Source: Methylobacterium fujisawaense (GTDB taxonomy: Bacteria > Pseudomonadota > Alphaproteobacteria > Rhizobiales > Beijerinckiaceae). From it: 64,000 bases of DNA. Location of the stretch: positions 372,001 through 436,000 of the forward strand of contig NZ_JACJIM010000004.1 of the NCBI RefSeq assembly GCF_014138435.1, given 5' to 3'. Below, in pieces: positions 9,376 through 18,918 of this stretch; position 1 is the stretch's first letter; each line of letters begins with the position of its first letter. Below the pieces are notes generated by a model, which saw only the letters and a list, made by a program, of their open reading frames with translations, did not search any database and was not told the origin of the DNA. Made by a program: the position numbers and the translations under genes.

Positions 9376-9972
9376 ATGGCCCCGGTGAGGACAGTCTGTG
9401 TCTATTGCGGCTCCGGCTTCGGCCGCGACCCGGCCTTCCGCGAGGCCGCGGAGGTCCTCGGGACCGCGCTCGCGCAGGCGGGGATGCGCCTCGTCTACGG
9501 CGGCGGCGATGTCGGCCTGATGGGAACGGTCGCCCGGGCGGCGCTCGCCGCCGGCGGCCACGTCACCGGCATCATCCCGGATTTCCTCCAGGCGCGGGAG
9601 CACATGCTGGCGGACGTCCAGGAGACCGTGGTGGTGCCCGACATGCACACCCGCAAGCGCCTGATGTTCGAGCACTCGGATGCCTTCGTGACCCTGCCGG
9701 GCGGCATCGGCACCCTGGAAGAGCTGGTCGAGCAGCTGACCTGGGCGCAGCTCGGGCGGCACCGGAAGCCGGTGGTGCTGGTCTCGGTGGCGGAGTTCTG
9801 GGCGCCGCTGCTCGCCCTGTTCGAGCACATGCGCGGCCACGGCTTCATCCGCGAGGGCCTCGACCTGAGCTACCTCGTCGCCCGCGAGGCGGCCGAGGTG
9901 GTGCCGATGCTCCGCACGGCCGGCCACGAGCCGGATCCCCAGGCCGAGACCATCGTCCAGCAGCGGATGTGA
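9376..9972 (+). CDS. LOG-family nucleoside 5'-monophosphate phosphoribohydrolase (TIGR00730 type)
   Basis: A 198-residue Rossmann-like protein with the family signature GGGDVGLMG near the start and [10 protein letters not shown] in the middle. Characterised members cleave cytokinin riboside monophosphates or other purine nucleotides to base plus ribose phosphate. In a plant-associated Methylobacterium a role in cytokinin release is plausible, but housekeeping nucleotide hydrolysis is also possible. The ATG is preceded by a strong GAGGAGGG site. xoxF follows 56 bp downstream on the same strand, so the two may be co-transcribed. Confidence 0.88.
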   Translation: MAPVRTVCVYCGSGFGRDPAFREAAEVLGTALAQAGMRLVYGGGDVGLMGTVARAALAAGGHVTGIIPDFLQAREHMLADVQETVVVPDMHTRKRLMFEHSDAFVTLPGGIGTLEELVEQLTWAQLGRHRKPVVLVSVAEFWAPLLALFEHMRGHGFIREGLDLSYLVAREAAEVVPMLRTAGHEPDPQAETIVQQRM

Positions 9973-10028
9973 GGCGGTCCGGGCGGGATCCGGTGCGCCG
10001 GCGACCGCGCGGCGGGAGGATTTTCAGG

Positions 10029-11795
10029 ATGCGCGCTTCCCTCCTCGCGGCCCTGCCGCTCGCCGGCCTCGCCGGCGCGGCCTCGGCCGGACCCGCGCCG
10101 GTCCTCCAGACCCTGGACTACGCCAACACCCGCTATTCGGATCTCGCCCAGATCGACGCCGGCAATGTCGGGCGCCTGAAGGTCGCCTGGACCTTCTCCA
10201 CCGGCGTCCTGCGCGGCCACGAGGGCGCGCCGATCGTGGTCGGGCACGTGATGATCGTGCACACGCCCTTCCCCAACGTGGTCTACGCCCTCGACCTCGA
10301 CCATGACGGCCGAATCCTGTGGCGCTACGCCCCCCGGCAGGAGGCCGGCGTCATCGCCGTCATGTGCTGCGACACGGTCTCCCGCGGGCTGGCCTACGCG
10401 GACGGGCGGCTGTTCCTGCAGCTGGCCGACACCACCGTGGTCGCCCTCGACCCCGAGACCGGCCGGGTGCTGTGGTCGGTGAAGAACGGCGATCCGGGCC
10501 GGGGCGAGACCAACACCGCCACGGTCCTGCCGGTCCACGGCAAGCTCATCGTCGGGCTCGCGGGGGGCGAGTACGGGGCGCGCTGCCACGTCACCGCCTA
10601 CGATCAGGCGACGGGCCGGCGCCTCTGGCGCGCCTACGCCACCGGGCCCGATGCCGACATGCTGGTCGATCCGGAGACGACGACCGAACTCGGGCGCCCG
10701 ATCGGCAAGGATTCCTCGCTGACGAGCTGGGAGGGCGACCAATGGCGGACCGGCGGCGCCTGCAGCTGGGGCTGGTTCTCCTACGATCCCGACCTGAACC
10801 TCGTCTATTACGGCACCGGCAACCCCGCGACCTGGAACCCGTCCCAGCGCCCCGGCGACAACCGCTGGTCCATGGCGATCATCGCCCGCGACGCCGACAC
10901 GGGCATGGCCCGCTGGGTCTACCAGATGACCCCCCACGACCAGTGGGACTATGACGGCGTCAACGAGATGATCCTCACCGAGCAGGTGATCGCCGGGCGG
11001 TCGCGCAAGGTGCTGACCCATTTCGACCGGAACGGCTTCGGCTACACGCTCGACCGCGCCACGGGCGAAGTGCTGGTGGCGGAGAAGTTCGATCCCACGG
11101 TCAACTGGGCCAGCCGGATCGTGATGGACCCCGCCGCCCCCGATTACGGCCGGCCGGTGGTCGACAAGCGCTATGCGCCCGGGGAGGCCGACGAGGAGGA
11201 GGTGACCAAGAACATCTGCCCCGGGGCGCTGGGCGCCAAGAACCAGCAGCCCGCGGCCTACTCGCCCCTGACCCGGCTGTTCTACGTGCCGACCAACCAC
11301 ATGTGCATGGATTACGAGGCGTTCCGGGTCACCTACACGCCCGGCCAGCCCTATGTCGGCGCGACGCTCACCCTGCACCCGCCGGAGGGCTCGGACCGGA
11401 CCGGGGCGTTCATCGCCTGGGACGGCGCCAAGGGCCGGATCGCCTGGACGATCCCGGAAGCCTTCTCGGTCTGGTCGGGGGCGCTGGCCACCGCCGGCAA
11501 CGTGGTCTTCTACGGCACGCTGGAGGGCTACCTGAAGGCGGTCGATGCCCGGGACGGGCACGAGCTCTACCGGTTCAAGACGCCGTCCGGCATCGTCGGC
11601 AACGTCACCACCTACCTGCACGACGGGAAGCAGTACGTGGCGGTGCTCTCCGGGGTCGGCGGCTGGGCCGGGATCGGTCTGGCGGCCGGGCTCACCGATC
11701 CCGCCGACGGTTCGGGGGCGGTCGGCGGCTACGCGGCCCTGTCGCAATACACGGCGCCGGGCGGGCAGCTCACGGTGTTCGAACTGCCGAAGTAG
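10029..11795 (+). CDS. xoxF: XoxF-type PQQ-dependent methanol dehydrogenase, lanthanide-dependent by motif
   Basis: A 588-residue periplasmic quinoprotein that oxidises methanol (and often formaldehyde) with PQQ and passes electrons to a cytochrome c. A signal peptide (residues 1-20, ending AGAASA) precedes an eight-bladed propeller with tryptophan docking motifs. The adjacent cysteines C113-C114 form the ring disulfide seen in this family. The catalytic aspartate is D307, and D309 two residues on (WDYDGVN) is the extra aspartate marking lanthanide-dependent XoxF/ExaF enzymes; calcium-type MxaF has alanine there. [17 protein letters not shown] and ending motifs match XoxF. A GGGAGGA site precedes the ATG. 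No xoxG (cytochrome) or xoxJ lies beside it, which is unusual. Confidence 0.9.
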   Translation: MRASLLAALPLAGLAGAASAGPAPVLQTLDYANTRYSDLAQIDAGNVGRLKVAWTFSTGVLRGHEGAPIVVGHVMIVHTPFPNVVYALDLDHDGRILWRYAPRQEAGVIAVMCCDTVSRGLAYADGRLFLQLADTTVVALDPETGRVLWSVKNGDPGRGETNTATVLPVHGKLIVGLAGGEYGARCHVTAYDQATGRRLWRAYATGPDADMLVDPETTTELGRPIGKDSSLTSWEGDQWRTGGACSWGWFSYDPDLNLVYYGTGNPATWNPSQRPGDNRWSMAIIARDADTGMARWVYQMTPHDQWDYDGVNEMILTEQVIAGRSRKVLTHFDRNGFGYTLDRATGEVLVAEKFDPTVNWASRIVMDPAAPDYGRPVVDKRYAPGEADEEEVTKNICPGALGAKNQQPAAYSPLTRLFYVPTNHMCMDYEAFRVTYTPGQPYVGATLTLHPPEGSDRTGAFIAWDGAKGRIAWTIPEAFSVWSGALATAGNVVFYGTLEGYLKAVDARDGHELYRFKTPSGIVGNVTTYLHDGKQYVAVLSGVGGWAGIGLAAGLTDPADGSGAVGGYAALSQYTAPGGQLTVFELPK

Positions 11796-11800
11796 GCCCG

Positions 11801-11818
11801 GCCGCCGGTCCCGGCGGC
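11801..11818 (+). terminator. Perfect GC hairpin just after xoxF
   Basis: GCCGCCGG (11801-11808) pairs exactly with CCGGCGGC (11811-11818), starting 6 bases after the xoxF stop codon. There is no U-run, as is usual in such GC-rich genomes, so it may act as a terminator or an mRNA-stabilising end. Confidence 0.55.
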
Positions 11819-12204
11819 ATCCGCACGCGCCGCCGGGCGATTCGCACGGCATCCCGCCGGGTCGCTTCGGCGCCGGATCCGCCCGGGCGCAATCCGGGCC
11901 GCCTCCCCTGCCCCGCCTGGCCCCGACCCCTGCAACCGCTCCCGGCCTCGGGCGCGGCTATTCAGGTGCGGCCGCACGTACGCGGCAATCGAAGGCCGAA
12001 ACCCAGTTCTTGACGGATATTGTGATAGAATAAATCCGGACATCTCGGTATATTTTTCGAAAATAAGCCGACTTACAGAGTGTTGCTCCGAAGATACGAA
12101 TCAAGAAGACGTCAGATGTTGAACGAAATATGACGATTTTCCACCGATGATCTTGGATATGGGGCGCGCGACCGGCCGGACGGGGCGGTGTCGGGGAGCG
12201 CATC
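11819..12204 (+). other. Upstream region of the autotransporter gene, AT-rich
   Basis: After about 180 GC-rich bases, the stretch 12000-12150 is strikingly AT-rich for this window and has no coding potential. It contains TTGACGG near 12012 and several TA-rich segments such as GGTATATTTTTCGAAAATAA. It probably holds the promoter of the acid phosphatase-autotransporter, though I cannot place a clear -10. Confidence 0.45.
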
Positions 12205-15200
12205 ATGAAACGGGGATATGGGGTCTCAATCGCCGCTCTGGCGGTCGCGATGCTCGGTTCGGGCGCCCAGGCACAGACGCCCGGTACGGGCAACGGCGTC
12301 GACATCCTGTCGGGCTTCGGGCGGATCTGGATCCCCGGACGGACCTACGACACCGGATCGCCCACGGCCCTCGGGGCGCCCCTCCTGCTGCGCAACATCC
12401 AGATCGTCGCCGAGCGGGCGCGGGAGCGGACTCTCGCGCAGGAGATTGCCGCCTATTACGACGACCGCCGCAACCAGAGCTACAGCGTCATCCACGGCCT
12501 CGGCCCACTGACCCAGGCCTATCTGGCGGGGTCCGGGGCGACCACCACGATCCCGGCCTTCGACGCGACCACGTCCCGCGTCCAGTATGTCGACCAGGGC
12601 ACCGGCGCCGGCGTGACGACGTCGCCCCTCGGGAAGGTCGTGCAGCTGGTCAACGTGTTCCGGACCAACGCCTCCACCAGCCCGGCCAAGGACGCCTACA
12701 GCTACCCGCGCCCGTGGCGGCAGAGCCTGAACGGCGGAAGCCTCGGCTTCGTCGTGCCGCCCTCCCTCGTGCCGGAGAAGAGCCCGACGCCCGCGACGGA
12801 TGGCGGCTTCCCGAGCGGCCACACCAACGCCGCCTACCTCTCGGCCCTCGCCCTGGCCTACGCGGTCCCGCAGCGGTTCCAGGAACTGCTCACCCGCGCC
12901 AGCGAGCTCGGTGACAACCGCATCGAGGCGGGGATGCACTCGCCCACCGACGTGATCGGCGGCCGCGTGCTGGCGACCTACTTCGCCATCCGGGCGCTCA
13001 ACGACCCGGCCAACGCGACCCTGCTGGCGGACGCCGTCGCGCAGGCCCAGAGCTACCTGAGCCAGGCCTGCGGCGGGCCGGTGGAACGGTGCGCCCACGC
13101 CGCGGTCGATCCCGCCACCGACCGCTTCTCCGATTCTGCGCGCAACAAGGCCGCCTACACGGCGCGCCTCACCTACGGTCTCCCCTCGGTCGGACCCACC
13201 AATCTGCCGTCGGTGGTCCCGACGGGCGCCGAGGCGCTGCTCGCGACGCGCTTCCCCTACCTCACGGCGGCGCAGCGCCGCGACGTGATCGCCACCACCG
13301 AGCTGCCCTCCGGCGGGTTCCTCGACAACGGCCTGGGCTACGACCGCATCAACCTGTTCGCCGCCGCCGACGGCTACGGGGCCTTCAACGGTCCCGTCAG
13401 CGTCACCCTGGATGCAGCCAAGGGCGGCTTCTCGGCCTACGATGTGTGGCGCAACGATATCGGCGGCGCGGGCAGCCTCGAGAAGCTCGGCAGCGGCACC
13501 CTGGTGCTGGCCGGCGCCAACACCTACGCGGGCGGCACAACGATCGGTGGCGGGACGCTGGTCGGCCATGCCGGCGCCTTCGGCACGGGCGCGATCGTCG
13601 ACAACGCGGCCCTCGTGGTCGATCAATCCGTCGACGGGACGCTGCCCAACGCCATCACGGGCTCCGGGACCCTGACCAAGACCAATGCCGGCACCCTCAC
13701 GCTCACCGGCCTCAGCACGCTGAGCGGCGCCACCACGGTTCAGGCCGGGCGGCTCGCGGTGAACGGCTCCCTCGCCAACTCGGTCGTGTCGGTGCTGCCG
13801 GGGGCGGAGCTCGGCGGCTCCGGCACGGTGGGCGGGATCGGCGCGCTCTCGGGGGGCACCGTGTCTCCCGGCAACTCCATCGGCACGCTCACCGTCGCCG
13901 GCAATGCCGCCTTCGCGGCCGGCTCGACCTACCGGGTCGAGGCCAACGCCGCCGGACAGGCCGACCGCATCGCCGCCACCGGCAGCGCCACCCTGTCGGG
14001 CGGCACCGTCCAGGTGCTGGCCGCCTCGGGCGCCTACAACCCGCGCACCACCTACACGATCCTCTCCGCCGCCGGCGGCGTCTCGGGCCAGTTCGCCGGC
14101 GTGACGGCGAACCTCGCCTTCCTCAGCCCGGGCCTGCGCTACCGGACCGACGCGGTCGACCTGACCCTCACCCGCAACGACGTGCCGTTCGCCGCGTCAG
14201 CCACCAGCCGCAACGGCGCGGCCGCAGCCACCGCCGTCCAGGCGGCCGGCGGCGGCCGGCTCTTCGACGCGGCGGTCGCCTTCACCACGGCCGAGGCCGG
14301 CAACGCCTTCCGGGCGCTGGCGGGCGACATCCACGCCGGCACCGTGTCCACCGCCTACGAGACCGCGTTCTTCGTGCGCGAGGCGGTGCTCGACCGCCTG
14401 CGCTGGGGCAGCCCCGGCACCGGGCTCGATTACGGCACCCTGCCGGCCGCCTACGCGGCCGACCTGCCGGGGCGCCAGCCGGTGGTGGCGGGCGTGCCGG
14501 TGCGGACGCTCGACCCGCAGGTGTTCGGGCTCTGGGGCCAGGGCTTCGGCGCCTTCGGCACGGCCGAGGGCGGCGGCAACGCGTTCAACCTCGACCGGCA
14601 GATCGCCGGCTTCGCGGCGGGCGCGGATGTCCGCGTGTCGAACGGGCTGCGCGTCGGCGTGGTCGGCGGCTACACGGAGGCGTATCTCGACAGCGCCGGC
14701 CGGTCCGGCGGCACGAGCCGGGCGGAGAGCGCCACGCTCAAGAGCGGCTTCGGCGGCCTGTATGGCGGCTATGAGGTCGGGCCGTTGTCGCTGCGGCTGG
14801 GGGCGCTCTACGCCGGGACCGACACGCGCACCCGGCGGGCGGTGCTGTACGGGCTGTCGGACACGCTGAGCGGCCATGGCGGCGGCTATACGGTGCAGGG
14901 TTTCGGCGAGATCGGCTGGAGGATCGCGCTCGGCCAGCCGGCTCCGGCGGCTCTGGTGTCGAGGGACGGCGTCGCGGTGCCGGTGCCGCCGGCGGCCTCC
15001 TACGTCGAGCCGTTCGTCGGCGGGGCGTATGTCGGCATCCGGCGGGACGCCTTCGCGGAGACCGGGGGCGCGGCGGCGTTGGCGAGCGTCGCGCGGGACT
15101 ACGATCTGGGCGCGGCGACCGTGGGGGTGCGGGCGCAGACGGGCCTGGAGCTGGGGTTGGGTCTTCCGGTGACGCTGCGGGGTCTGGTCGGCTACCGGCG

Positions 15201-15420
15201 GGCGTTCGGCGACGTGGTGCCGACGGCCCTGCTGCGGTTCGGCACGGGCCCGGCCTTCCTGAGCGCGGGCGTGCCGATCGACCGGGACGCGCTGGTGGCG
15301 CAGGTCGGGCTCGATCTGGCGGTGGCGCCGAACGCGAGCCTGGGCGTGGCCTACACGGGCCAGACCGGCGCCCGCGCCCAGGATCAGGCCGTGAAGGGCA
15401 CCTTCACCCTCCGGTTCTAG
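12205..15420 (+). CDS. Self-secreting class A acid phosphatase (PAP2) fused to an autotransporter beta-barrel
   Basis: A 1,071-residue protein. A signal peptide (residues 1-24, ending SGAQAQ) is followed by a PAP2 phosphatase domain (about 30-270) with all three catalytic motifs: K162-x6-R169P170, P203-S204-G205-H206, and R239-x5-H245-x3-D249. A passenger beta-helix follows with autotransporter repeats (LEKLGSGTLVLAGANTYAGG and related) around 425-580. The C-terminal 280 residues form the 12-strand type V barrel, ending in the outer-membrane signature FTLRF. The expected outcome is a phosphatase displayed on or released from the cell surface (inference). It overlaps the convergent LysR gene by 17 bp. 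Confidence 0.9.
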   Translation: MKRGYGVSIAALAVAMLGSGAQAQTPGTGNGVDILSGFGRIWIPGRTYDTGSPTALGAPLLLRNIQIVAERARERTLAQEIAAYYDDRRNQSYSVIHGLGPLTQAYLAGSGATTTIPAFDATTSRVQYVDQGTGAGVTTSPLGKVVQLVNVFRTNASTSPAKDAYSYPRPWRQSLNGGSLGFVVPPSLVPEKSPTPATDGGFPSGHTNAAYLSALALAYAVPQRFQELLTRASELGDNRIEAGMHSPTDVIGGRVLATYFAIRALNDPANATLLADAVAQAQSYLSQACGGPVERCAHAAVDPATDRFSDSARNKAAYTARLTYGLPSVGPTNLPSVVPTGAEALLATRFPYLTAAQRRDVIATTELPSGGFLDNGLGYDRINLFAAADGYGAFNGPVSVTLDAAKGGFSAYDVWRNDIGGAGSLEKLGSGTLVLAGANTYAGGTTIGGGTLVGHAGAFGTGAIVDNAALVVDQSVDGTLPNAITGSGTLTKTNAGTLTLTGLSTLSGATTVQAGRLAVNGSLANSVVSVLPGAELGGSGTVGGIGALSGGTVSPGNSIGTLTVAGNAAFAAGSTYRVEANAAGQADRIAATGSATLSGGTVQVLAASGAYNPRTTYTILSAAGGVSGQFAGVTANLAFLSPGLRYRTDAVDLTLTRNDVPFAASATSRNGAAAATAVQAAGGGRLFDAAVAFTTAEAGNAFRALAGDIHAGTVSTAYETAFFVREAVLDRLRWGSPGTGLDYGTLPAAYAADLPGRQPVVAGVPVRTLDPQVFGLWGQGFGAFGTAEGGGNAFNLDRQIAGFAAGADVRVSNGLRVGVVGGYTEAYLDSAGRSGGTSRAESATLKSGFGGLYGGYEVGPLSLRLGALYAGTDTRTRRAVLYGLSDTLSGHGGGYTVQGFGEIGWRIALGQPAPAALVSRDGVAVPVPPAASYVEPFVGGAYVGIRRDAFAETGGAAALASVARDYDLGAATVGVRAQTGLELGLGLPVTLRGLVGYRRAFGDVVPTALLRFGTGPAFLSAGVPIDRDALVAQVGLDLAVAPNASLGVAYTGQTGARAQDQAVKGTFTLRF

Positions 15421-16324
15421 CGCGCGACGCCTGCGCGCCGACGAAATCCACGAAGGCGCGCAGGGGCGCCGGCAGGAGCCGCCGGCCCGGATAGTAGAGG
15501 AACGGGCCGGAGAAGACCTGCCACCAGGGTTCCAGCACCGGCTCCAGGGCGCCGCTCGCGAGCTGCGGGCGCAGCCAGTCCTCGAACAGGTGGACGATCC
15601 CGGTTCCCGCGACCGCGGCTTCCACCGCGAGGTCGCTGGCGGCGACCCGCACGATCAGCGGCCCGGACGGGTCCACCCGGACGATGTCGCCGTCGCGCTC
15701 GAACTCCCAGGGCGCCGTCAGGGCGCCGCTCGGGAACCGGCCGAGCAGGCAGGCATGGGCGAGGAGGTCGCGCGGATGCTCCGGCCGGCCGCGCCGGTCG
15801 AGATAGGCCGGGGACGCGGCGGTGGCGAAGCGCTGCCGCCGCGGGCCGATCGGCACGGCGATCATGTCCTGCTCCAGCCGCTCGTCGTAGCGGATCCCGG
15901 CGTCGCAGCCCGCCGCCAGCACGTCGACGAACCCGTCCTCGACGACCGCCTCCAGGCGGATCTCTGGATAGGCCGCCAGGAAGGGCGGCACGAGGGCCGG
16001 CAGGACGAGGCGCGCCGCGCTCAGCGGCACGTTGAGCCGCAGCGTCCCGGCCGGCCGGTCGCGGAACCCGTTCACCACGTCGAGGGCGGATTCCACCTCG
16101 GCCAAAGCCGGGCCGAGCCGCTCCAGCAGGCGCATGCCCGCCTCGGTGGGCGCGACGCTGCGGGTGGTGCGGTTCAGGAGGCGCACGCCGAGCCCCGTCT
16201 CCAGCCGGCGCACCGCCTCACTGAGGCGCGACGCGCTCCCGCCCCCGGCGCGGGCGGCCTCGCGGAAGCCGCCGGCCCGCGCCACGGTCACGAAGGCGGC
16301 GAGGTCCGTGAGATCCTGGGTCAT
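15404..16324 (-). CDS. LysR-family transcriptional regulator
   Basis: A 306-residue regulator with an N-terminal helix-turn-helix (LTDLAAFVTVARAGGFREAA, then SRLSEAVRRLETGLGVRLLNR) and a LysR effector domain. It is most like the DNA-binding-promiscuous group that controls neighbouring oxidoreductases. The start is at MTQDLTDL; the upstream extension is not typical. It diverges from the aldo-keto reductase with a 92-bp shared promoter region, the classic layout for a LysR protein controlling its neighbour, so regulation of that reductase is inferred. Its 3' end overlaps the autotransporter gene. Confidence 0.88.
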   Translation of the reverse strand: MTQDLTDLAAFVTVARAGGFREAARAGGGSASRLSEAVRRLETGLGVRLLNRTTRSVAPTEAGMRLLERLGPALAEVESALDVVNGFRDRPAGTLRLNVPLSAARLVLPALVPPFLAAYPEIRLEAVVEDGFVDVLAAGCDAGIRYDERLEQDMIAVPIGPRRQRFATAASPAYLDRRGRPEHPRDLLAHACLLGRFPSGALTAPWEFERDGDIVRVDPSGPLIVRVAASDLAVEAAVAGTGIVHLFEDWLRPQLASGALEPVLEPWWQVFSGPFLYYPGRRLLPAPLRAFVDFVGAQASRARTGG

Positions 16325-16416
16325 TGTTCGAAGATCCGCACAGCCCGTGCCGATTGTCACCGCTTATCTGTCGAATCGCTGGCGTCTACATCCGGGACGC
16401 GAACAGGAGATCCGTC

Positions 16417-17286
16417 ATGACCGACATCGCGCAGGCCGGCACGTTCCAACTCGGCGACCGCAGGGTGAAGCGGCTCGGCTACGGGGCCATGCAACTCGCC
16501 GGGCCGGGCGTGTTCGGGCCGCCCAGGGACCGCGCCGCCGCCATCGCGGTGCTGCGCGCGGCCGTCGCCGCGGGCGTCGACCACATCGACACCAGCGACT
16601 TCTACGGGCCGCACGTCACCAACCAGATCATCCGCGAGGCGCTGCACCCCTACCCGGACGACCTCGTGATCGTCACCAAGGTCGGCGCGAAGCGCGGGGC
16701 CGACGCCTCGTGGAACCCGGCCTTCTCGGCCGCGGAGCTGACGCAGGCGGTCCACGACAATCTGCGCAACCTCGGCGTCGAGGCCCTCGACGTGGTCAAC
16801 CTGCGCCTGATGTTCGACGTCCACGGGCCGGCGGAGGGCCCGGTCGAGGCGCCGCTCACCGTGCTGGCCGATCTCCAGCGCCGGGGGCTGATCCGCCGGA
16901 TCGGCCTGAGCAACGCCACGCCGCGTCAGGTGGCGGACGGGCGCCGGATCGCCGACATCGTCTGCGTGCAGAACCAGTACAATCTCGCCCACCGGGGCGA
17001 CGACGCCTTCATCGACGCCCTCGCGGCTTCCGGCACCGCCTACGTGCCGTTCTTCCCGCTGGGCGGGTTCAGCCCGCTGCAATCGGGCACCCTGTCGGAG
17101 GTGGCCGCCGGGCTCGGCGCGACGCCGATGCAGGTGGCGCTCGCGTGGCTGCTCCGCCGGTCGCCCAACATCCTGCTGATCCCGGGGACGTCGTCCCTCG
17201 GCCACCTGCGCGAGAACCTCGCGGCGGCGGAACTCAGCCTGCCGGAGGAGGCCATGGCGGCGCTCGACCGGATCGGGGCGGCGTGA
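16417..17286 (+). CDS. Aldo-keto reductase of the YdbC/PdxI type
   Basis: A 289-residue TIM-barrel oxidoreductase that closely resembles E. coli YdbC (PdxI), reported as a pyridoxal reductase: shared stretches include GPGVFGPPRDR, HIDTSDFYGPHVTNQ and YVPFFPLGGFSPLQS. The catalytic Asp58, Tyr63 and Lys88 are present. The position normally held by the fourth catalytic residue, histidine, is Arg130 (DVVNLR); the E. coli protein, as I recall it, has the same substitution. The cofactor is expected to be NADPH. The start is ATG after ACAGGAGA. It is divergent from a LysR gene, probably its regulator. The physiological substrate is an inference from similarity. Confidence 0.88.
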   Translation: MTDIAQAGTFQLGDRRVKRLGYGAMQLAGPGVFGPPRDRAAAIAVLRAAVAAGVDHIDTSDFYGPHVTNQIIREALHPYPDDLVIVTKVGAKRGADASWNPAFSAAELTQAVHDNLRNLGVEALDVVNLRLMFDVHGPAEGPVEAPLTVLADLQRRGLIRRIGLSNATPRQVADGRRIADIVCVQNQYNLAHRGDDAFIDALAASGTAYVPFFPLGGFSPLQSGTLSEVAAGLGATPMQVALAWLLRRSPNILLIPGTSSLGHLRENLAAAELSLPEEAMAALDRIGAA

Positions 17287-17307
17287 GAGGCGCTCATCCG
17301 ACCCCCG

Positions 17308-17420
17308 CCCTCATCCTGAGGTGCTGGAGCGAAGCGGAAGCCTCGAAGGAGCCCTCCCGATACCGCCGCGATCCCTGGAGCCCTCCTTCGCGGCCGCTGC
17401 GCGGCACCTCAGGCTGAGGG
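17308..17420. repeat. Intergenic inverted repeat at a convergent junction
   Basis: Outer arms CCCTCATCCTGAGGTGC (17308-17324) and GCACCTCAGGCTGAGGG (17404-17420) pair with one mismatch. Inner arms CCTCGAAGGAG and CTCCTTCGCGG also pair. It lies between the convergent reductase and solute-binding-protein genes and could act as a bidirectional terminator. Copies occur near 22.5, 30.4 and 39.2 kb. Confidence 0.8.
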
Positions 17421-17443
17421 GTTTGGTGGGATAGCTCGGGCCC

Positions 17444-18673
17444 CTACTTCGCGGTCATGCCGGCCACCATCGGGCAGCCGCCCTCGCTCATCGGGCGGAA
17501 GGCCTGCTCGGCGGGGATCGTCTCCAGCACCTTGTAGAGGTCCCACGCGCCCTTCGACTCGGAGGGCGCCTTGGCCTCGAACAGGTACATCGGGTGGATC
17601 TTGCGCCCGTCCGGCCGGATCGAGCCCTTGCCGAACAGCGGGTCGTCGGTGGGCATCTCCTTCATCTTGGCCACCACGGCGGCGCCGTCCTTGGCCGAAT
17701 GCAGGGCCGCCACCGCCTTCAGGTAGTGCAGCGTGCTGGCGTAGACGCCCGCCTGGTACGAGGTCGGCTTCTTGCCGGGCATGCGCTTCTCGAACCGCTC
17801 CGCGAAGGCGCGGGTGCCGTCGTTGAGGTCCCAGTAGAACGAGGCCGTGAAGTCGAGCCCCTGCGCCACCTCCAGGCCCAGCGAGTGGATGTCGGTGATG
17901 GCGATCAGCAGGGCGGCGATCTTCTGGCCGCCCTGGCGGATGCCGAACTCGTGCGCCTGCTTGATGGCGTTGGCGGCGTCGAGGCCGGCATCGGCGAGCC
18001 CGATCACCTGCGCCCCCGAGGCCTGGGCCTGGAGAAGGAACGAGGAGAAGTCCGGGTTCGGGAAGGGCGTGCGCACGCCGCCGACGACCGTGCCGCCGTT
18101 CTTCTCCACCACGGCCTTGGTGTCGCGCTCCAGGGCGAGGCCGAAGGCGTAGTCGGCGGTGATGAAGTACCAGGTCTTGCCGCCGCGCTTGAGCATCGCC
18201 TTGCCGGTGCCGTTGGCGAGCGCCGCCGTGTCGTAGGTCCAGTGCACGGTGTTGGGCGTGCAGGCCGGCCCGGTGAGGTCGGCGGTGCCGCCGCCCGAGT
18301 TGATGAAGGCCTTGTTCTTCTCCTTGGTGATCTGCGCGATGGCGAGCGCCACCGAGGAGGTCGGCACGTCGAACACCGCGTCGACGCCGTCGCGGTCGTA
18401 CCATTGCCGGGTGACGGAGGCGCCGACATCGGGCTTGTTCTGGTGGTCGGCGGAGACGACCTCGACCTTCAGCCCGTGCGCCTCCGGCTTGAAGTCCTCG
18501 ACCGCCATGCGGGCGGCCACCACCGAGCCCTCGCCGGTGGAATCGAAGTAGACGCCCGAGCGGTCGTTCAGGACGCCGATCTTCACCGGGACGAGGTCGG
18601 CCGCGAAGGCGGCGCCGGCGCCGAGCGCGCACAAGCTCCCGAGCAGTCGCGCGACGTGGTGGCGGACCGTCAT
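17444..18673 (-). CDS. Periplasmic branched-chain amino acid/amide-type solute-binding protein (HAAT family)
   Basis: A 409-residue ABC transporter receptor. The signal peptide is residues 1-24 (ALGAGAAFAA), followed by a type I periplasmic binding fold (VKIGVLNDRSGVYFDSTGEGS, then AIAQITKEKNKAFINSGGG). Family members bind branched-chain amino acids, amides, urea or small aromatic acids; the ligand here is unknown. No permease or ATPase genes are adjacent, so it must work with components elsewhere. It lies downstream, on the same strand, of the BKACE/SDR/hydroxyacyl-CoA dehydrogenase operon with a 245-bp gap, so it may deliver that pathway's substrate. A GGGAGAGAG site precedes the ATG. Confidence 0.9.
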   Translation of the reverse strand: MTVRHHVARLLGSLCALGAGAAFAADLVPVKIGVLNDRSGVYFDSTGEGSVVAARMAVEDFKPEAHGLKVEVVSADHQNKPDVGASVTRQWYDRDGVDAVFDVPTSSVALAIAQITKEKNKAFINSGGGTADLTGPACTPNTVHWTYDTAALANGTGKAMLKRGGKTWYFITADYAFGLALERDTKAVVEKNGGTVVGGVRTPFPNPDFSSFLLQAQASGAQVIGLADAGLDAANAIKQAHEFGIRQGGQKIAALLIAITDIHSLGLEVAQGLDFTASFYWDLNDGTRAFAERFEKRMPGKKPTSYQAGVYASTLHYLKAVAALHSAKDGAAVVAKMKEMPTDDPLFGKGSIRPDGRKIHPMYLFEAKAPSESKGAWDLYKVLETIPAEQAFRPMSEGGCPMVAGMTAK

Positions 18674-18918
18674 GTCTCTCTCCCTGTTTGTCCGAACGCG
18701 GCGGCGTTGATCGCCGCTCGGTTCTTCTCAGGGTGCAGACTATCCGGGGGGGATCGCGGTCGATACGGCAACGCGTGAGGATGCGGGCGTTCCGTCAGGG
18801 GCCGCCTTCCCCGCCCGCGACGACGCTTCGGTGATCGCGGACGGGCATTCGCTTCTCCGAGGCGCCACCCCGTCTTCGCTGCGCACGTGATGACGGGTGA
18901 GCGGCGGCGACCGGACTC

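Noticed and set aside
12022-12075. A palindromic operator around TATTTTTCGAAAATA
   Set aside because: The arms are imperfect and AT-rich sequence makes such near-palindromes likely by chance.
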